A DNA stretch of 48,316 nucleotides from Pseudomonadota bacterium (GCA_026388275.1 JAPLKB010000029.1:1-48316), one strand, 5' to 3'. Numbered from the stretch's first letter, positions 17,928 to 28,350 are shown. A program made the numbers and translations. The notes: generated by a model not told the origin, from the letters alone.

Positions 17928-19470
17928 ACTCAACGGCCCTTGTTTCTCTGATTACCACTATCTTAATCTGTCCAGGATAGGAAAGGTCCGTTTCTATCTT
18001 CTTTGCAATATCCCTTGACAACAAATATGTTTGCTCGTCGTTTATCTTCTCGCTGCTTACAATTATCCGTATTTCTCGGCCGGCTTGAATAGCATAGGAT
18101 TTCTCAACACCAGGAAAACTGTTGGAAATACGTTCAAGTTCGTCAAGCCTTTTAATATATGTTTCGAGCATTTCCCTTCTCGCGCCCGGTCTAGCGCCGG
18201 ATAGAGCATCGGCTGCCTGGACTATCACGTCAAGAATACCCGAAGCTGGAACATCTTCATGATGCGCAAGGATTGCATGGACAATTATATCGCTTTCGCC
18301 ATGCTTCTTGGCAAGATCAGCACCAAGTGAAGCATGTGAACCTTCGACTTCATGGTCAACTGCCTTCCCTATATCATGCAAAAGTCCTGCTCTCTTTGCT
18401 TCTTTGATATTAATTCTTAATTCGGATGCAATGATTCCACATATAAATGCAACTTCAAGCGAATGTTGATATATATTCTGAGCATAGCTGCTTCTGTATT
18501 TCAAGCGTCCCAGAAGCCTTACAAGCTCAGGATGCACATTATGAATTCCCAGATCGAATATAGCCTGCTCACCAGCCTCTTTTATCTTCTCTTCCATTTC
18601 CTCTGCAACTTTCGACACTATCTCTTCAATTCTTGCGGGGTGAATCCTCCCGTCGCTTATCAACCTTTCAATGGCTATCCGTGCAACTTCCCGCCTTATA
18701 GGGTTAAAACATGAGAGAATAACAGCTTCAGGGGTATCATCAATAATAATATCGACACCTGTTGCTGCCTCTAACGCTCTTATATTCCTTCCTTCCCTTC
18801 CTATAATCCTGCCCTTCATCTCCTCATTTGGAAGAGGAACGGTTGACACAGCATCTTCCCCGACATAATCACCTGCATATCTCTGAATAGACTGTGCGAT
18901 AATTTCTTTTGCTTTTTTGTCAGCACGTTCTCTCGCATCTTCTTCAATCTTTTTGCATATCTTCAGAGCTTCGTACTTTGCATTATCTTCCATTAACTCC
19001 ATGAGGATTTTCTTCGCTTCCTCTGCAGTTAATCCTGATATTTTTTCGAGCTTTTCCCTTTCACTTAACAAGAGAGTTTCATATTCCCGGATTTTACTGT
19101 CAAGTTGAGAATGCTTGTTTGTTGCTTCTTTGTCCTTCTTTGATAATTCATCTTCTTTTTTGTCGATTAATTCGATTTTTTTATCAAGATTTGATTCTTT
19201 TTGGGAAAGCCGTCTTTCAATATTCTGAAGCTCAACTTTTCTAGTTTTTATTTCTTGTTCAAACTCATTTTTTGATTGAATTGCAGCATCTTTAGCCTGG
19301 ATAGATGCCTCTCTGATAAGAACATCGGCTTCCTTCTTTGCATCTTCCAGTATTTTTCTGCCTATCTTCTCGTACTCACCAATCTTTCGTTTCTGAATAA
19401 ATCTGGCAAGCACAAAACCTGCAAACAGAGCAACTATGGCTATAATAATATTTATCGCTATATTGTTCAA
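17917..19470 (-). CDS. rny: Ribonuclease Y
   Basis: 517 residues, the normal length. An N-terminal membrane anchor (residues about 4-23) leads into a long coiled coil (30-200). A KH domain contains [15 protein letters not shown], and an HD domain contains [12 protein letters not shown] with the HD metal ligands and ILAHHEDV. It is a membrane-bound endoribonuclease initiating mRNA decay. The start codon is TTG, with GAGGGGGC a few bases upstream. It is followed by the ymdB-like gene; upstream lies the 6S RNA. Confidence 0.97.
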   Translation of the reverse strand: MNNIAINIIIAIVALFAGFVLARFIQKRKIGEYEKIGRKILEDAKKEADVLIREASIQAKDAAIQSKNEFEQEIKTRKVELQNIERRLSQKESNLDKKIELIDKKEDELSKKDKEATNKHSQLDSKIREYETLLLSEREKLEKISGLTAEEAKKILMELMEDNAKYEALKICKKIEEDARERADKKAKEIIAQSIQRYAGDYVGEDAVSTVPLPNEEMKGRIIGREGRNIRALEAATGVDIIIDDTPEAVILSCFNPIRREVARIAIERLISDGRIHPARIEEIVSKVAEEMEEKIKEAGEQAIFDLGIHNVHPELVRLLGRLKYRSSYAQNIYQHSLEVAFICGIIASELRINIKEAKRAGLLHDIGKAVDHEVEGSHASLGADLAKKHGESDIIVHAILAHHEDVPASGILDVIVQAADALSGARPGARREMLETYIKRLDELERISNSFPGVEKSYAIQAGREIRIIVSSEKINDEQTYLLSRDIAKKIETDLSYPGQIKIVVIRETRAVEYAK

Positions 19471-19619
19471 ATTGCCCCCTCATAAATATATAAATACATT
19501 AGGGGCCAGTATGTTGAGGGAAAAGAGTACCTTATATTACTGCTGCAATGAAATTATTTTACCTCCGAGTAACATAAAGTTATTTATATTTAAAACTCAA
19601 TTTCCTCAGCAACTAACCT

Positions 19620-19800
19620 AAAAAAGCCCCCGCGAGTGCCGTGTAAACAGTATATCTTGAACCTCTCGGTTAAGTGGGCACTTTTTTGTTGCATCAGGCT
19701 TCTTGCTCAAAGGCAAGCATGCACACCGCAACAAGAGGAAGTTCCCATAAAAGAGGTGTTGGCTCAAAGTCCACCATCTATCACGTACACCGCAGGGAAT
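19620..19800 (-). ncRNA. ssrS: 6S RNA
   Basis: The interval between zapA and rny has no coding potential but shows 6S RNA features on the minus strand. A closing stem pairs CCCTGCGGTGT (from 19797) with the ACTCGCGGGG region (19627-19638), and a run of six T follows (19620-19625). Inside, segments such as GTGCATGCT, GAGCAAGAAGCCT and AACCGAGAGGTTCAAG correspond in order to conserved stretches of proteobacterial 6S RNA. Length is about 175 nt. It begins immediately after the zapA stop, the same order as in E. coli (zapA then ssrS). 6S RNA binds sigma-70 RNA polymerase as a promoter mimic. Exact ends are approximate. Confidence 0.85.
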
Positions 19801-19801
19801 T

Positions 19802-20062
19802 TCATAATTCTTCAACCCTTTTCAAAAGACTCAAGGTCCTCCCCTCGAACCTTTCGGCATGCGCCCTTATCTCAAAAATTTCATCTGTCAGTTCCATCAT
19901 TGCCATCATAATTGCGTTCATTGTGTTTACTATCCCGTAATCATTAACAATACGGTTTAGTCTTTCATCTACATCTTGTGCTGCTCTCCTTATCCTATCT
20001 TCGTCCTCGCCAATAAATGTAAATGGTTGATTTAATATATTGACTTCAACCTTTTTTTCCAT
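19802..20062 (-). CDS. zapA: Cell division protein ZapA
   Basis: 86 residues. It opens with VEVNILNQPFTFIGEDEDRI and continues with AAQDVDERLN, then a coiled-coil helix, which is the ZapA pattern. It bundles FtsZ filaments at the division site. It lies 8 bp downstream of the ZapB-like gene and directly precedes 6S RNA, a conserved neighbourhood. Confidence 0.92.
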   Translation of the reverse strand: MEKKVEVNILNQPFTFIGEDEDRIRRAAQDVDERLNRIVNDYGIVNTMNAIMMAMMELTDEIFEIRAHAERFEGRTLSLLKRVEEL

Positions 20063-20070
20063 TTACTTTT

Positions 20071-20304
20071 TCAAGCCTCTGCCTTGTCTATCTTCTCTAA
20101 TATCTTTGAAATTTTACTTGCTATCAGTTCCTTTTCACTCTTTGAACCTTCAGCTTTTTCCTTCAGTTCCACATTTTGTGCTTCCAAAGCCTTAATTTTA
20201 ACAATTAACTTATCTTTTTCCTCTTTTACAGCCTTATAACTTATTACTAACTTCTCAATTTTCCCTTCAAGTTCGTCTAATTTGTTATCGCCTAATATTT
20301 CCAT
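20071..20304 (-). CDS. Small coiled-coil protein, ZapB-like
   Basis: 77 residues, almost entirely predicted coiled coil with heptad-spaced Leu/Ile (LEGKIEKLV, KIKALEAQNVELKEKA). Position directly upstream of zapA and composition match the small coiled-coil division proteins that accompany ZapA. Sequence identity in this family is low, so the call rests on context. It starts 6 bp after prfB. Confidence 0.75.
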   Translation of the reverse strand: MEILGDNKLDELEGKIEKLVISYKAVKEEKDKLIVKIKALEAQNVELKEKAEGSKSEKELIASKISKILEKIDKAEA

Positions 20305-20310
20305 ATCTTG

Positions 20311-21430
20311 TCAATTATCCTCCTTTTTCTGCTCGAAAGTCAAGAATAAAAGGCAGGCCTTAATAAAGGGTTCAATCCCTCCATCAAGTACTGCATCCGC
20401 ATTATGCTCTTCAATTTTTGTTCTGTGATCTTTAACAAGCTTATATGGATGCAGGACATACGAACGGATCTGGCTGCCCCAGGCAATGTCTTTCTTTTCC
20501 TTGTTTAAGGTATCCATCTTCTCTTCTTGCTTTTTCTTCTCAAGCTCATACAGCCTTGATTTCAATATAGCCATTGCTATTGCCTTATTCTTGTGCTGAG
20601 AGCGCTCATTCTGACACTGAACAACAATACCAGAGGGGACATGGGTAATCCTTATAGCAGATTCGGTTCTATTAACATGCTGCCCTCCAGGGCCACTTGA
20701 TCGGAATGTATCTATTTTCAGATCTTCGTCATTAATATCAACCGCTATATTGTCCGGCAGTTCGGGATATGCATATACAGATGCAAAAGATGTATGTCTC
20801 CTGTTATTTGCGTCAAAAGGCGAAACCCTGACCAGTCGGTGAATTCCGCTTTCACACTTCAAATACCCGTATGCATACGAACCTCTTACAAGGAAAGTTA
20901 CATTCTTTACACCTGCTTCTTCACCCTGAAGAAGGTCAACTACCTCTGTTTCAAACTTTTCTTTTTCAGCCCACTTGAGATACATTCTAAGCAGCATCTC
21001 AACCCAGTCCTGTGCTTCTGTGCCGCCGGCGCCGGCATTTATATAAACAATTGCATTTTCCTTATCATTTTCACCTCCAAGCATTCTCTTGATCTCATAT
21101 TTGCTTAACAACCCATCAAGATATTCGACCCTTTTAAACAATTCATCCATGTCTTTCGGGTCTTCAGTTTCTCTTACTATCTCACTTAATATAAGTATCT
21201 CTTCAAGCTCTTTTTCCAGTCCTTCCCATCGATCAAGTTCTTCCTGGTGTCTCGCTCTTTCCTTTAATATTTTCTGGGCATTTTCCTGATCATCCCAGAA
21301 ACTCTCTTTTGAAATTTCTTTATCAAGCTGTGCAATCTGATTATTTACAGCAGGGAGGTCAAAGATAACCCCTTAGGTTGTTGATTCTTTCTACTAATGT
21401 ATCTATTTTGTTTTTTGTATCTTCTAACAT
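20311..21430 (-). CDS. prfB: Peptide chain release factor 2, with programmed +1 frameshift
   Basis: The gene is in two frames. It starts at ATG 21428-21430 behind AGGAG and reads 23 codons ending RINNLRGYL, then meets an in-frame TGA (21359-21361). The site CTAAGGGGTTATCTTTGAC holds an internal Shine-Dalgarno-like AGGGG and the slippery CTT-TGA-C. A +1 shift continues with DLPAVNNQ to 20311, giving 372 residues. RF2-specific SPF (RVSPFDANN) and the catalytic GGQ (GPGGQHVN) are present. RF2 ends translation at TGA and TAA; low RF2 promotes the shift. A frame-blind annotation would begin falsely at 21150. Confidence 0.96.
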
Positions 21431-21516
21431 AATAATCTCCTATCATCTGAAAAGGAACTAATATAGGTCAAATACAACTTATATGATCAATATTTTTCTT
21501 TTACGCTTGCTATATT

Positions 21517-22659
21517 CTATTTTATTCTTTTTAATACTTCTCCCCCAAACACTGAACACTTAACCGGCTTTACCCCTTCTGTCTGACGCGCAAGATCATA
21601 GGTCATAATCCCATTCCTTATTGTCTCCTCTATTGCCTTTCTCAGCATTTCCGCTGCTTCATCAAGACCCATATATTCAAACATCATTGATCCTGAAAGC
21701 AAAAAAGAGGCAGGGTTAACCAAATCCTTACCTGCATATTTCGGGGCACTCCCATGCGTCGGTTCAAAAATTGCCACATCATCACCGATGTTAGCGCCTG
21801 GAGCAACACCAAGCCCTCCAATCAGCGCTGCGCAGGCATCAGAAAGGTAATCCCCGTTAAGATTAGGACATAATAAAATATCATAATCTTCAGGCTTCAT
21901 TATCACCTGCATAAACATATTATCAGCTATCCTGTCGTTGAAAGATATCTTGTCGTTCGCTGTATCAAAGGTAATATAATCTTCGAACTCCTTTGCGGCA
22001 TCATATGCCCATTCTCTAAAAGCACCTTCCGTATACTTCATAATGTTGCCTTTATGGACAACAGTAATCATCTTTCTTCTGTTTTTAATGGCATAATTAA
22101 TAACCCATTTCGTGAATCTTATTGTTTTGTCTTTGCTTATCGGTTTGACTCCTATTCCGGCATCATCCGGCAGTACTACATTCATCTTTTCCTTTAAAAA
22201 CTTTATAAAAATATTTGCTTCTTCTGAACCTTCCTTCCATTCTATACCTCTATAAATATCCTCTGTATTTTCTCTAAAGATAATGATATCAACCTTCTCC
22301 GGCATTTTCAAAGGGCTCGGCAGACCCTTGAAATACCTGACAGGCCTTAGACAAACATAAAGATCGAAAACCTGTCTTAAATAGACATTTAGACTTCTGA
22401 ATCCTCCCCCAACAGGCGTCGTCAGAGGACCTTTTATAGCTGTCCGGTGCTGCTTTATGATTTCCAGGGTCTCATCAGGAATTAATGATCCTGTTTTTTC
22501 AAAAGCCTTCAGCCCTGCAAAGGTTTCTATCCATTCTATCTTCTTTTCACCACCGTATGCCTTTATGATTGCCTCTTCCAGCACCTCCTTTGACGCTTTC
22601 CAGATATCTTCACCGGCACCATCTCCTGAAATATAGGGAATTATTATTTTTTCGCTCAA
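21517..22659 (-). CDS. icd: Isocitrate dehydrogenase
   Basis: 380 residues of the isocitrate/isopropylmalate dehydrogenase family. RSLNVYLRQVFDLYVCLRPVRY matches the isocitrate-binding loop of bacterial NADP-type Icd, including the serine that AceK phosphorylates in E. coli. IIFRENTEDIYRGIEW and THGSAPKYAGKD are also typical. It is somewhat shorter than the E. coli enzyme (416 residues). The start is TTG with GGAGAG upstream. It follows the aconitase-type subunits and a citrate-synthase-like gene, so it probably completes conversion of citrate to 2-oxoglutarate for glutamate synthesis. Confidence 0.93.
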   Translation of the reverse strand: MSEKIIIPYISGDGAGEDIWKASKEVLEEAIIKAYGGEKKIEWIETFAGLKAFEKTGSLIPDETLEIIKQHRTAIKGPLTTPVGGGFRSLNVYLRQVFDLYVCLRPVRYFKGLPSPLKMPEKVDIIIFRENTEDIYRGIEWKEGSEEANIFIKFLKEKMNVVLPDDAGIGVKPISKDKTIRFTKWVINYAIKNRRKMITVVHKGNIMKYTEGAFREWAYDAAKEFEDYITFDTANDKISFNDRIADNMFMQVIMKPEDYDILLCPNLNGDYLSDACAALIGGLGVAPGANIGDDVAIFEPTHGSAPKYAGKDLVNPASFLLSGSMMFEYMGLDEAAEMLRKAIEETIRNGIMTYDLARQTEGVKPVKCSVFGGEVLKRIK

Positions 22660-22715
22660 ACTATTAACTCTCCATAAGTATTCTTAATGAACAATTGAGA
22701 AGTCTACTCTGTCTA

Positions 22716-23213
22716 TTAGACCACCAGCTTCCCGTGCTTTTTAATATAGTAATCAAGGCCGCCTTCATTTAAAATATCTCTCATTATCGATGGAAGTCTG
22801 GGAAATTTTTTATGAATGCCATTCACTCTATCAAATATTATGCCTTCATCCATATCAATCTCAAGTATAGATCCCTCTTTTATATCGTCGACATCACATA
22901 TTATTGCTGCAAGCCCAACATTAATGGCATTTCTGTAAAATATCCTCGCAAATGAATGAGCAACTATGGCATCGATACCTGCCATTTTTATAATTAACGG
23001 CGCATGCTCTCTGCTTGAGCCAAGGCCGAAATTCTTTCCGCCCACAACAATATCACCCTTGTTCACCTTTTTATAAAATTCAGACACAACATCGTCAAAA
23101 ACATGCTTTTTTAATTCTTCAAGATTTGATCTTAAATGGTAAAATCTACCTGGAATTATATGGTCGGTAGAAATATTATCTCCAAATTTCCACACCTTTC
23201 CTTTTAAAATCAT
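22716..23213 (-). CDS. Aconitase/isopropylmalate dehydratase-type small subunit
   Basis: 165 residues. It is LeuD-like: GGKNFGLGSSREHAPL (residues about 58-73) is the signature, followed by AHSFARIFYRNAINVGL. The swivelling small subunit sits over the iron-sulfur cluster of the large subunit. It starts by a TAATG overlap with the large-subunit gene. The family includes isopropylmalate isomerase, homoaconitase and aconitase-like forms. Neighbouring icd and a Re-citrate-synthase-like gene make citrate/isocitrate the most likely substrate, but leucine biosynthesis cannot be excluded. Confidence 0.88.
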   Translation of the reverse strand: MILKGKVWKFGDNISTDHIIPGRFYHLRSNLEELKKHVFDDVVSEFYKKVNKGDIVVGGKNFGLGSSREHAPLIIKMAGIDAIVAHSFARIFYRNAINVGLAAIICDVDDIKEGSILEIDMDEGIIFDRVNGIHKKFPRLPSIMRDILNEGGLDYYIKKHGKLVV

Positions 23214-24514
23214 TAAAAGCCTCCACCAGGTCCATATGTCTTCCTTTTGAAATCATCAAAAACCTCTCTGGGGTCCGTGAGTCTTCCTTTTAATGCACTT
23301 GCCGCCGCAGTGGCTGGTGAGGCAAGTACTATACCTGAATTTGGGTTTCCCATCCTTCCCAAAAAATTTCTGTTTGAAGTTGAAACACAAACTTCTCCAT
23401 CACCCAGTACACCCTGATGAAGACCTATACAGGGTCCGCATCCCGGTGGTAAAATTGTTGCACCAGCCTCAAAAAGACTTGTGAGTATGCCTTCCTGTAA
23501 AGCCTGATAGTAAATCATTTTCGACGCAGGGCACACCAGAAGTCTAACATCTTTATGTTTTTTTCTTCCTTTTAAAATAAATGATGCTATACGAAGGTCC
23601 TCTATTCTCCCGTTTGTACATGAGCCTATAAATACCTGGTTGACATTTATTTCGTTTACCCCATTATCTTCGATGCTTTTTGCATTATCAACCTCATGCG
23701 GAAGGCTTACCATAGGCATAAGATGTTCTAAATTAATTTCTATTATTTTTTCATAATGAGCATTATCATCGGGCAGAATTTCAATATACTGCTTTTCTCT
23801 TCTCATTTTCTTAAGAAAAAGGAATGTCATAATATCCGATGGAAAGAGCCCGCATTTGGCACCGGCTTCTACGGCCATATTGGCAACGGTCATTCTTTCT
23901 TCCACATCAAGATGGAACAATGTTTCTCCTGTAAACTCCATTGATTTATATGTAGCACCGTCAGCACCAATCATGCCGATAATTTTAAGAATTAAATCCT
24001 TTGTAAAAACACCTGAAGGGAATTCGCCATCAATATCAAATTTAATGGTTTCAGGAATCCTGAGCCAGCTCTTCCCCAGTCCCATTGCAACAGCAATATC
24101 TGTTGAACCCATGCCGGTGGAAAAGGCACCGAGGGCACCCCCGGTACATGTATGTGAATCTGCACCAAGAAGCACTTCGGCCGGGGATAATGTTTGTTCC
24201 ATCATTATTTGATGGCATATGCCGTCACCAACCTCATACACATTGGCCCCATATATTTGCGCAAATTTTTTTATCATTATATGGTCATTGGAAAGCTCCA
24301 TCCTTGAACTTGGTGATGAGTGGTCAATGAAAAAGTTAATTTTGCTGCCGTCAAAAAGTTTTTTAAAACCCATCTCCTTAAACTTTTTAATAGCAAGTGG
24401 TGCAGTGCCATCCTGAAGGAGTATTCTGTCAACATTCACGACTGCATAATCTCCCTGTCTTAAGTCTATTCCTGTATTCATGCTCAATATCTTTTCTACA
24501 ATCGTCTTACCCAC
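23213..24514 (-). CDS. Aconitase/isopropylmalate dehydratase-type large subunit
   Basis: 433 residues, LeuC-like. The three cluster cysteines are visible in [13 protein letters not shown] and in [34 protein letters not shown] is the other hallmark. It carries a [4Fe-4S] cluster that binds the substrate hydroxyl. The start is GTG, 4 bp after the upstream stop, with GGGGAG inside the end of that gene. The gene lies between a citrate-synthase-like gene and the small subunit, all in one transcription unit. Substrate call (citrate rather than isopropylmalate) is from context. Confidence 0.9.
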   Translation of the reverse strand: MGKTIVEKILSMNTGIDLRQGDYAVVNVDRILLQDGTAPLAIKKFKEMGFKKLFDGSKINFFIDHSSPSSRMELSNDHIMIKKFAQIYGANVYEVGDGICHQIMMEQTLSPAEVLLGADSHTCTGGALGAFSTGMGSTDIAVAMGLGKSWLRIPETIKFDIDGEFPSGVFTKDLILKIIGMIGADGATYKSMEFTGETLFHLDVEERMTVANMAVEAGAKCGLFPSDIMTFLFLKKMRREKQYIEILPDDNAHYEKIIEINLEHLMPMVSLPHEVDNAKSIEDNGVNEINVNQVFIGSCTNGRIEDLRIASFILKGRKKHKDVRLLVCPASKMIYYQALQEGILTSLFEAGATILPPGCGPCIGLHQGVLGDGEVCVSTSNRNFLGRMGNPNSGIVLASPATAAASALKGRLTDPREVFDDFKRKTYGPGGGF

Positions 24515-24518
24515 GTGT

Positions 24519-26327
24519 TTACTCCCCGGCTTTAGTCAAATCTTCAAACTTGATATCAAGACCCAAAATGCCGATTATATCTCCTAATTCATCTCTGATC
24601 GGCCCTGATACGGTAACACAAAGTGCGCCGGTAATCCTTGATGAATATATATCTGTCACACTGATTTTTCCTGTTTTCATAGGGTTTATGAACCAGTCCC
24701 TGTCTGAAAAATCCTCGTGCAAACCTATTCTGTGATATTTGGCTTTATCAACAGCCTGTGTGATATTTCTCGTAATTTTAATGCCTTCACTGTTGACAGT
24801 ATATGCAAACTGTATGAAAGGATATTCTTCAACAATATTCTTTAAGGCCTGCTCCTGCTGTTCCGGCACCATACTTTTAATAGCAACATCTTCAATATAT
24901 TTTTCCATCAAATCTGCCGCCATATCGTGGGCTTTCTTCTTCAACAGCTCGAATTCAGATACAAATATCTCTGGCATATACCTTCTCACAGCATGTTCCA
25001 TTTCATCATCGGATATTGCGGTTATCCTTCCCTCTTCATACTGCTTGATTATCCGTTTATTAACTTTAGCCACCCCAGGATGTGTTTTTTCTACCCGTTC
25101 TTTCCCGACCAGTGCAAAACGCGAGTTTATCCAGTGCGCAATTCCGGCAAGACCCGACTTATCTGTTATATTAACGGTTATTGGTCTGTCAAGAAGCTTT
25201 TTCGTATCAAAAGATGTATATATTTCTTCATTTTTTAAAATGCCGTCTATATGTACACCGGCTGATGTAGCATTAAAATCAAGTCCAACTAAAGGTTGAG
25301 TTCGTGGTATATGGTAACCCAGCTCTTTTTCAAAATAGTTCTTGATTTCTGTAATTACCTTTGTATCCACACCATTCTCTTCGCCTGTGAGAGAGGTATA
25401 CTCCATTATAAGCCCTTCTATGGGCGCATTCCCTGTCCTCTCTCCTATACCGAGAAGTGTTCCGTTTACATAGGCACAACCATAAAGCCATGCGCTAACA
25501 CTGTTTATAATAACTTTGTTGAAATCATTATGACCGTGCCACTCAAGATACTCTGATGGGACACCTGCATCATCTATCATAGCCCTTATTATCTTTCCCA
25601 TAGATCTCGGAAGCGCAGACCCGGGGTATGTGATGCCAATCCCCAATGTATCGCATAGTCTTATTTTTACCGGTATTTTAGCCTCTTCCGACATGCTCAT
25701 AAGTGCCTGGGCAAAGGGAACGCAGAAACCGTATATGTCAGCCCTGGTAATATCCTCAAAATGGCATCTCGGGATTATACCGTTCTCGAGAGTGTTTTCA
25801 ACAATCTTTACATAATCTTTAAAAACCTGTGAGCGCGTCTTTTTTAATTTCATAAATATATGGTAATCAGAGGCACTGGTAAGTATACCGGTTTCTTTCA
25901 ATCCAAGATCTTTTACAAGTTGCAAATCCTCCTTAACAGCCCTTATCCAACCGGTGATTTCCGGATAGCGGTAACCCTTATCAAGACATCTCACAACAGC
26001 ATCTTTATCTTTTTCACTGTATAAGAAAAATTCGCATTGCCTTATTACACCATTTGTACCGCCAAGCCGGTGCAATAAGTCAAAAAGCTCTTCAATCTGC
26101 TTTGCTGTAAAAGGTGGTCTGGACTGCTGACCGTCCCTGAATGTCGTATCTGTAATATATATTTCATCAGGAGGGTCAATAAGTTCAATCTTATGGTCAA
26201 ATTTTACTTTGCACATCTCTGTATAAGGAAAGACATCTCTGAAAAGCTCAGGAGCTTCAACATCTATTAAAGGGTATTTTGTTTTTCCGACGATGTTTTT
26301 AAATATAAAGCCTTTCTTCTTTTTCAA
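24519..26327 (-). CDS. Re-citrate-synthase-like HMGL-family enzyme with C-terminal Cache-like domain
   Basis: 602 residues. Residues about 50-330 form a DRE-TIM metallolyase barrel: [16 protein letters not shown] is the motif, and HGHNDFNK carries the metal-binding His pair. This group contains isopropylmalate and homocitrate synthases and the Re-citrate synthases of clostridia and Syntrophus. The last 110 residues are different: [34 protein letters not shown] and [20 protein letters not shown] look like a Cache/PDC sensor domain, normally found in extracytoplasmic receptors, here with no membrane segment. The start is TTG behind AGGAGG. The neighbours are aconitase-type subunits and icd, so citrate synthesis is the best guess. 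Homocitrate or isopropylmalate synthesis are alternatives. Confidence 0.82.
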   Translation of the reverse strand: MKKKKGFIFKNIVGKTKYPLIDVEAPELFRDVFPYTEMCKVKFDHKIELIDPPDEIYITDTTFRDGQQSRPPFTAKQIEELFDLLHRLGGTNGVIRQCEFFLYSEKDKDAVVRCLDKGYRYPEITGWIRAVKEDLQLVKDLGLKETGILTSASDYHIFMKLKKTRSQVFKDYVKIVENTLENGIIPRCHFEDITRADIYGFCVPFAQALMSMSEEAKIPVKIRLCDTLGIGITYPGSALPRSMGKIIRAMIDDAGVPSEYLEWHGHNDFNKVIINSVSAWLYGCAYVNGTLLGIGERTGNAPIEGLIMEYTSLTGEENGVDTKVITEIKNYFEKELGYHIPRTQPLVGLDFNATSAGVHIDGILKNEEIYTSFDTKKLLDRPITVNITDKSGLAGIAHWINSRFALVGKERVEKTHPGVAKVNKRIIKQYEEGRITAISDDEMEHAVRRYMPEIFVSEFELLKKKAHDMAADLMEKYIEDVAIKSMVPEQQEQALKNIVEEYPFIQFAYTVNSEGIKITRNITQAVDKAKYHRIGLHEDFSDRDWFINPMKTGKISVTDIYSSRITGALCVTVSGPIRDELGDIIGILGLDIKFEDLTKAGE

Positions 26328-26369
26328 AGGAACCTCCTGAAATTTGACCCCTTATACCTTTTATGTTGA

Positions 26370-28115
26370 TTATGCCGTTACCTTTATCTTCAGTTCGCTT
26401 AATTGTCTTTGCCCAACCCTTGATGGGGCACCTGTAAGCGGGCATGTTCCCTTCTGGGTTTTCGGGAAAGGTATAACCTCTCTTATGCTGTCAAGTTTTA
26501 AAAACATCATAATTATCCTGTCAAAACCAAAAGCTATGCCGCCGTGCGGGGGTGCACCCATCTCAAGAGCTTCAAGCAAAAATCCAAATTTCTCAGATGC
26601 TTCATCTTCATTAATGCCGAGGAGCTTAAACATTTCCATCTGTTCATCTGTCCTGAAAATCCTTATACTACCTCCGCCAAGTTCTACACCATTTAGAACA
26701 AGGTCATATGCCTTTGCTTTAATGGAATCGTAGTTACCTTCAAAGTCTTTTATCTTCCCTTGTGGAGATGTAAAGGGATGATGTCGTGCTACATACCTCT
26801 TCTCTTCTTCGCTATACTCAAGAAGCGGGAAGTCTACCACCCACAAAAACTTGAATTCATCCTTGCGTATTAATCCATATTTCTCGCCAAGATAGAGCCT
26901 GAACCTACCCATAAGCTCATTCACTTTATCTCGCTTATCACTCATAATGAAAACAACATCACCATTCTCAGCGCCCAGCCTTTCAATCATGGCTGTTTTT
27001 TCGATCTCACTCAGATATTTGACTGTCGGTGACTGTAATGCATTATTTTCCTTGCGAATCCAGATAAGACCGCCTGCCCCTAACTCTTTTGCAACATCAA
27101 CAGCGGTATCGAGATCTTTTCTTGAAAGTGTCTTGCTTTTAAGCACAAGAGCTTTAATTTCACCATTATTTTCTATGGTCTTCTTAAAAACTCCGAATTC
27201 GGTATTTTCAAAAATATCGGTCAAATTTACCATGGTTAGTTCAAACCGTAAATCAGGCTTATCTGATCCATAGAGATTCATAGCTTCGTCATATTTCATC
27301 CTCATAAACGGGGTTTCTATCGACTCGCCCCTCAAGGCTTCATAAAGGTCGCTAATCAGCCCCTCCCCCATTTTGATCACGTCATCTACATCTACAAAGC
27401 TCATTTCAACATCAATCTGGGTAAACTCAGGCTGTCTGTCTGCCCGCAGATCCTCATCCCTGAAACATCTTGCTATCTGGAAATACCTGTCAAATCCGGC
27501 TATCATCAATATCTGCTTGTAAAGCTGAGGAGACTGGGGTAAAGCATAGAACATACCCTGGTTCAGGCGGCTCGGCACAATAAAATCCCTGGCGCCCTCA
27601 GGCGTGCTCTTTGTAAAAAATGGCGTCTCGAACTCATGAAAGCCATTCAATACAAAATAATCTCTTGTAACTTTATATGCACGACTCCTGTCGATAAATA
27701 TCTTCTGGATCTCAGGCCGTCTCATATCCAGATACCGGTACTTTAGCCTAAGGGATTCGCTTGTTTCTTCATCATCAAGCTGAAAGGGCAACGGCTTGCA
27801 GGTATTTAATATCTCAAAAGTATCTGCCAGAACTTCGATAGTTCCGGTGGGAATATTCGGGTTCTCAGTCTCCTTAGGCCTTGCTGCAACCCTACCTTTA
27901 ACGCTGATAACATATTCCTGCTTAATATTCCCCACCCTCTGGTGGGCATCAGCAGAAATATCTGGCGAAAAGACAACCTGCACAGCTCCGGTTACATCCC
28001 TCAAATCAACGAAAATAAGACCACCGTGGTCTCTCCTTCTATATACCCATCCAGTCAGGCAGAGTGTTTTTCCAATATCTTCCTTTTTTACTAAACCACA
28101 TAAAGTATCTCTCAC
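26370..28115 (-). CDS. aspS: Aspartyl-tRNA synthetase
   Basis: 581 residues, bacterial-type class II enzyme. The N-terminal OB-fold (LTGWVYRRRDHGGLIFVDLR) is followed by motif 2 (RCFRDEDLRADRQPEFTQID), a GAD insert around residues 290-400, and motif 3 (GGIAFGFDRIIMM). The start is GTG, well supported by CGGAGG 6 bp upstream. It lies upstream of the citrate operon on the same strand, 42 bp away. The bacterial form may be discriminating or non-discriminating; with tRNA-Asn in the window this cannot be settled here. Confidence 0.97.
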   Translation of the reverse strand: MRDTLCGLVKKEDIGKTLCLTGWVYRRRDHGGLIFVDLRDVTGAVQVVFSPDISADAHQRVGNIKQEYVISVKGRVAARPKETENPNIPTGTIEVLADTFEILNTCKPLPFQLDDEETSESLRLKYRYLDMRRPEIQKIFIDRSRAYKVTRDYFVLNGFHEFETPFFTKSTPEGARDFIVPSRLNQGMFYALPQSPQLYKQILMIAGFDRYFQIARCFRDEDLRADRQPEFTQIDVEMSFVDVDDVIKMGEGLISDLYEALRGESIETPFMRMKYDEAMNLYGSDKPDLRFELTMVNLTDIFENTEFGVFKKTIENNGEIKALVLKSKTLSRKDLDTAVDVAKELGAGGLIWIRKENNALQSPTVKYLSEIEKTAMIERLGAENGDVVFIMSDKRDKVNELMGRFRLYLGEKYGLIRKDEFKFLWVVDFPLLEYSEEEKRYVARHHPFTSPQGKIKDFEGNYDSIKAKAYDLVLNGVELGGGSIRIFRTDEQMEMFKLLGINEDEASEKFGFLLEALEMGAPPHGGIAFGFDRIIMMFLKLDSIREVIPFPKTQKGTCPLTGAPSRVGQRQLSELKIKVTA

Positions 28116-28259
28116 GTTAACCTCCGTTAAATATCCATAATTATATAGGTTTAAATGAAGTAAATCAAGGGCTACCTGGAATAATGAGCAATTCCTTTAA
28201 TTGGGTATTGGTCATTATTCATGATTGTCATTAGCCGTTATTGGAACGTTTGACTTTCT

Positions 28260-28350
28260 GTTCATCAGATTTTTGCGTACTTGAGAAAAATCTTTCCTCC
28301 TGAAAAGCACTCTGCGTAGTTTTTGCTTGCGGCATAAGCTTCTTCCTGCA
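28260..28350. repeat. Dispersed repeat family B, copy B1
   Basis: This stretch resembles 47700-47840. Shared blocks include TTCATC-GTTTTTG-GTACTT at the left and GCAC-CTGCG-TTTTTG-CTT-GGC ending in CTTCCTG at the right. It sits in the 430-bp gap upstream of aspS. A short minus-strand reading frame across it (28231-28413) is judged spurious because the related frame at the other copy shares only the repeat. Otherwise I see no gene in 28116-28500. Confidence 0.6.

Noticed and set aside
19600-19940. Plus-strand open frames in the zapA-rny interval (e.g. 19636-19911)
   Set aside because: They are antisense to 6S RNA and zapA and have no supporting start signals.
21151-21430. prfB as a truncated 279-residue gene starting at 21150
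   Set aside because: The upstream sequence carries the normal RF2 N-terminus across a canonical +1 frameshift site, so the gene is intact.
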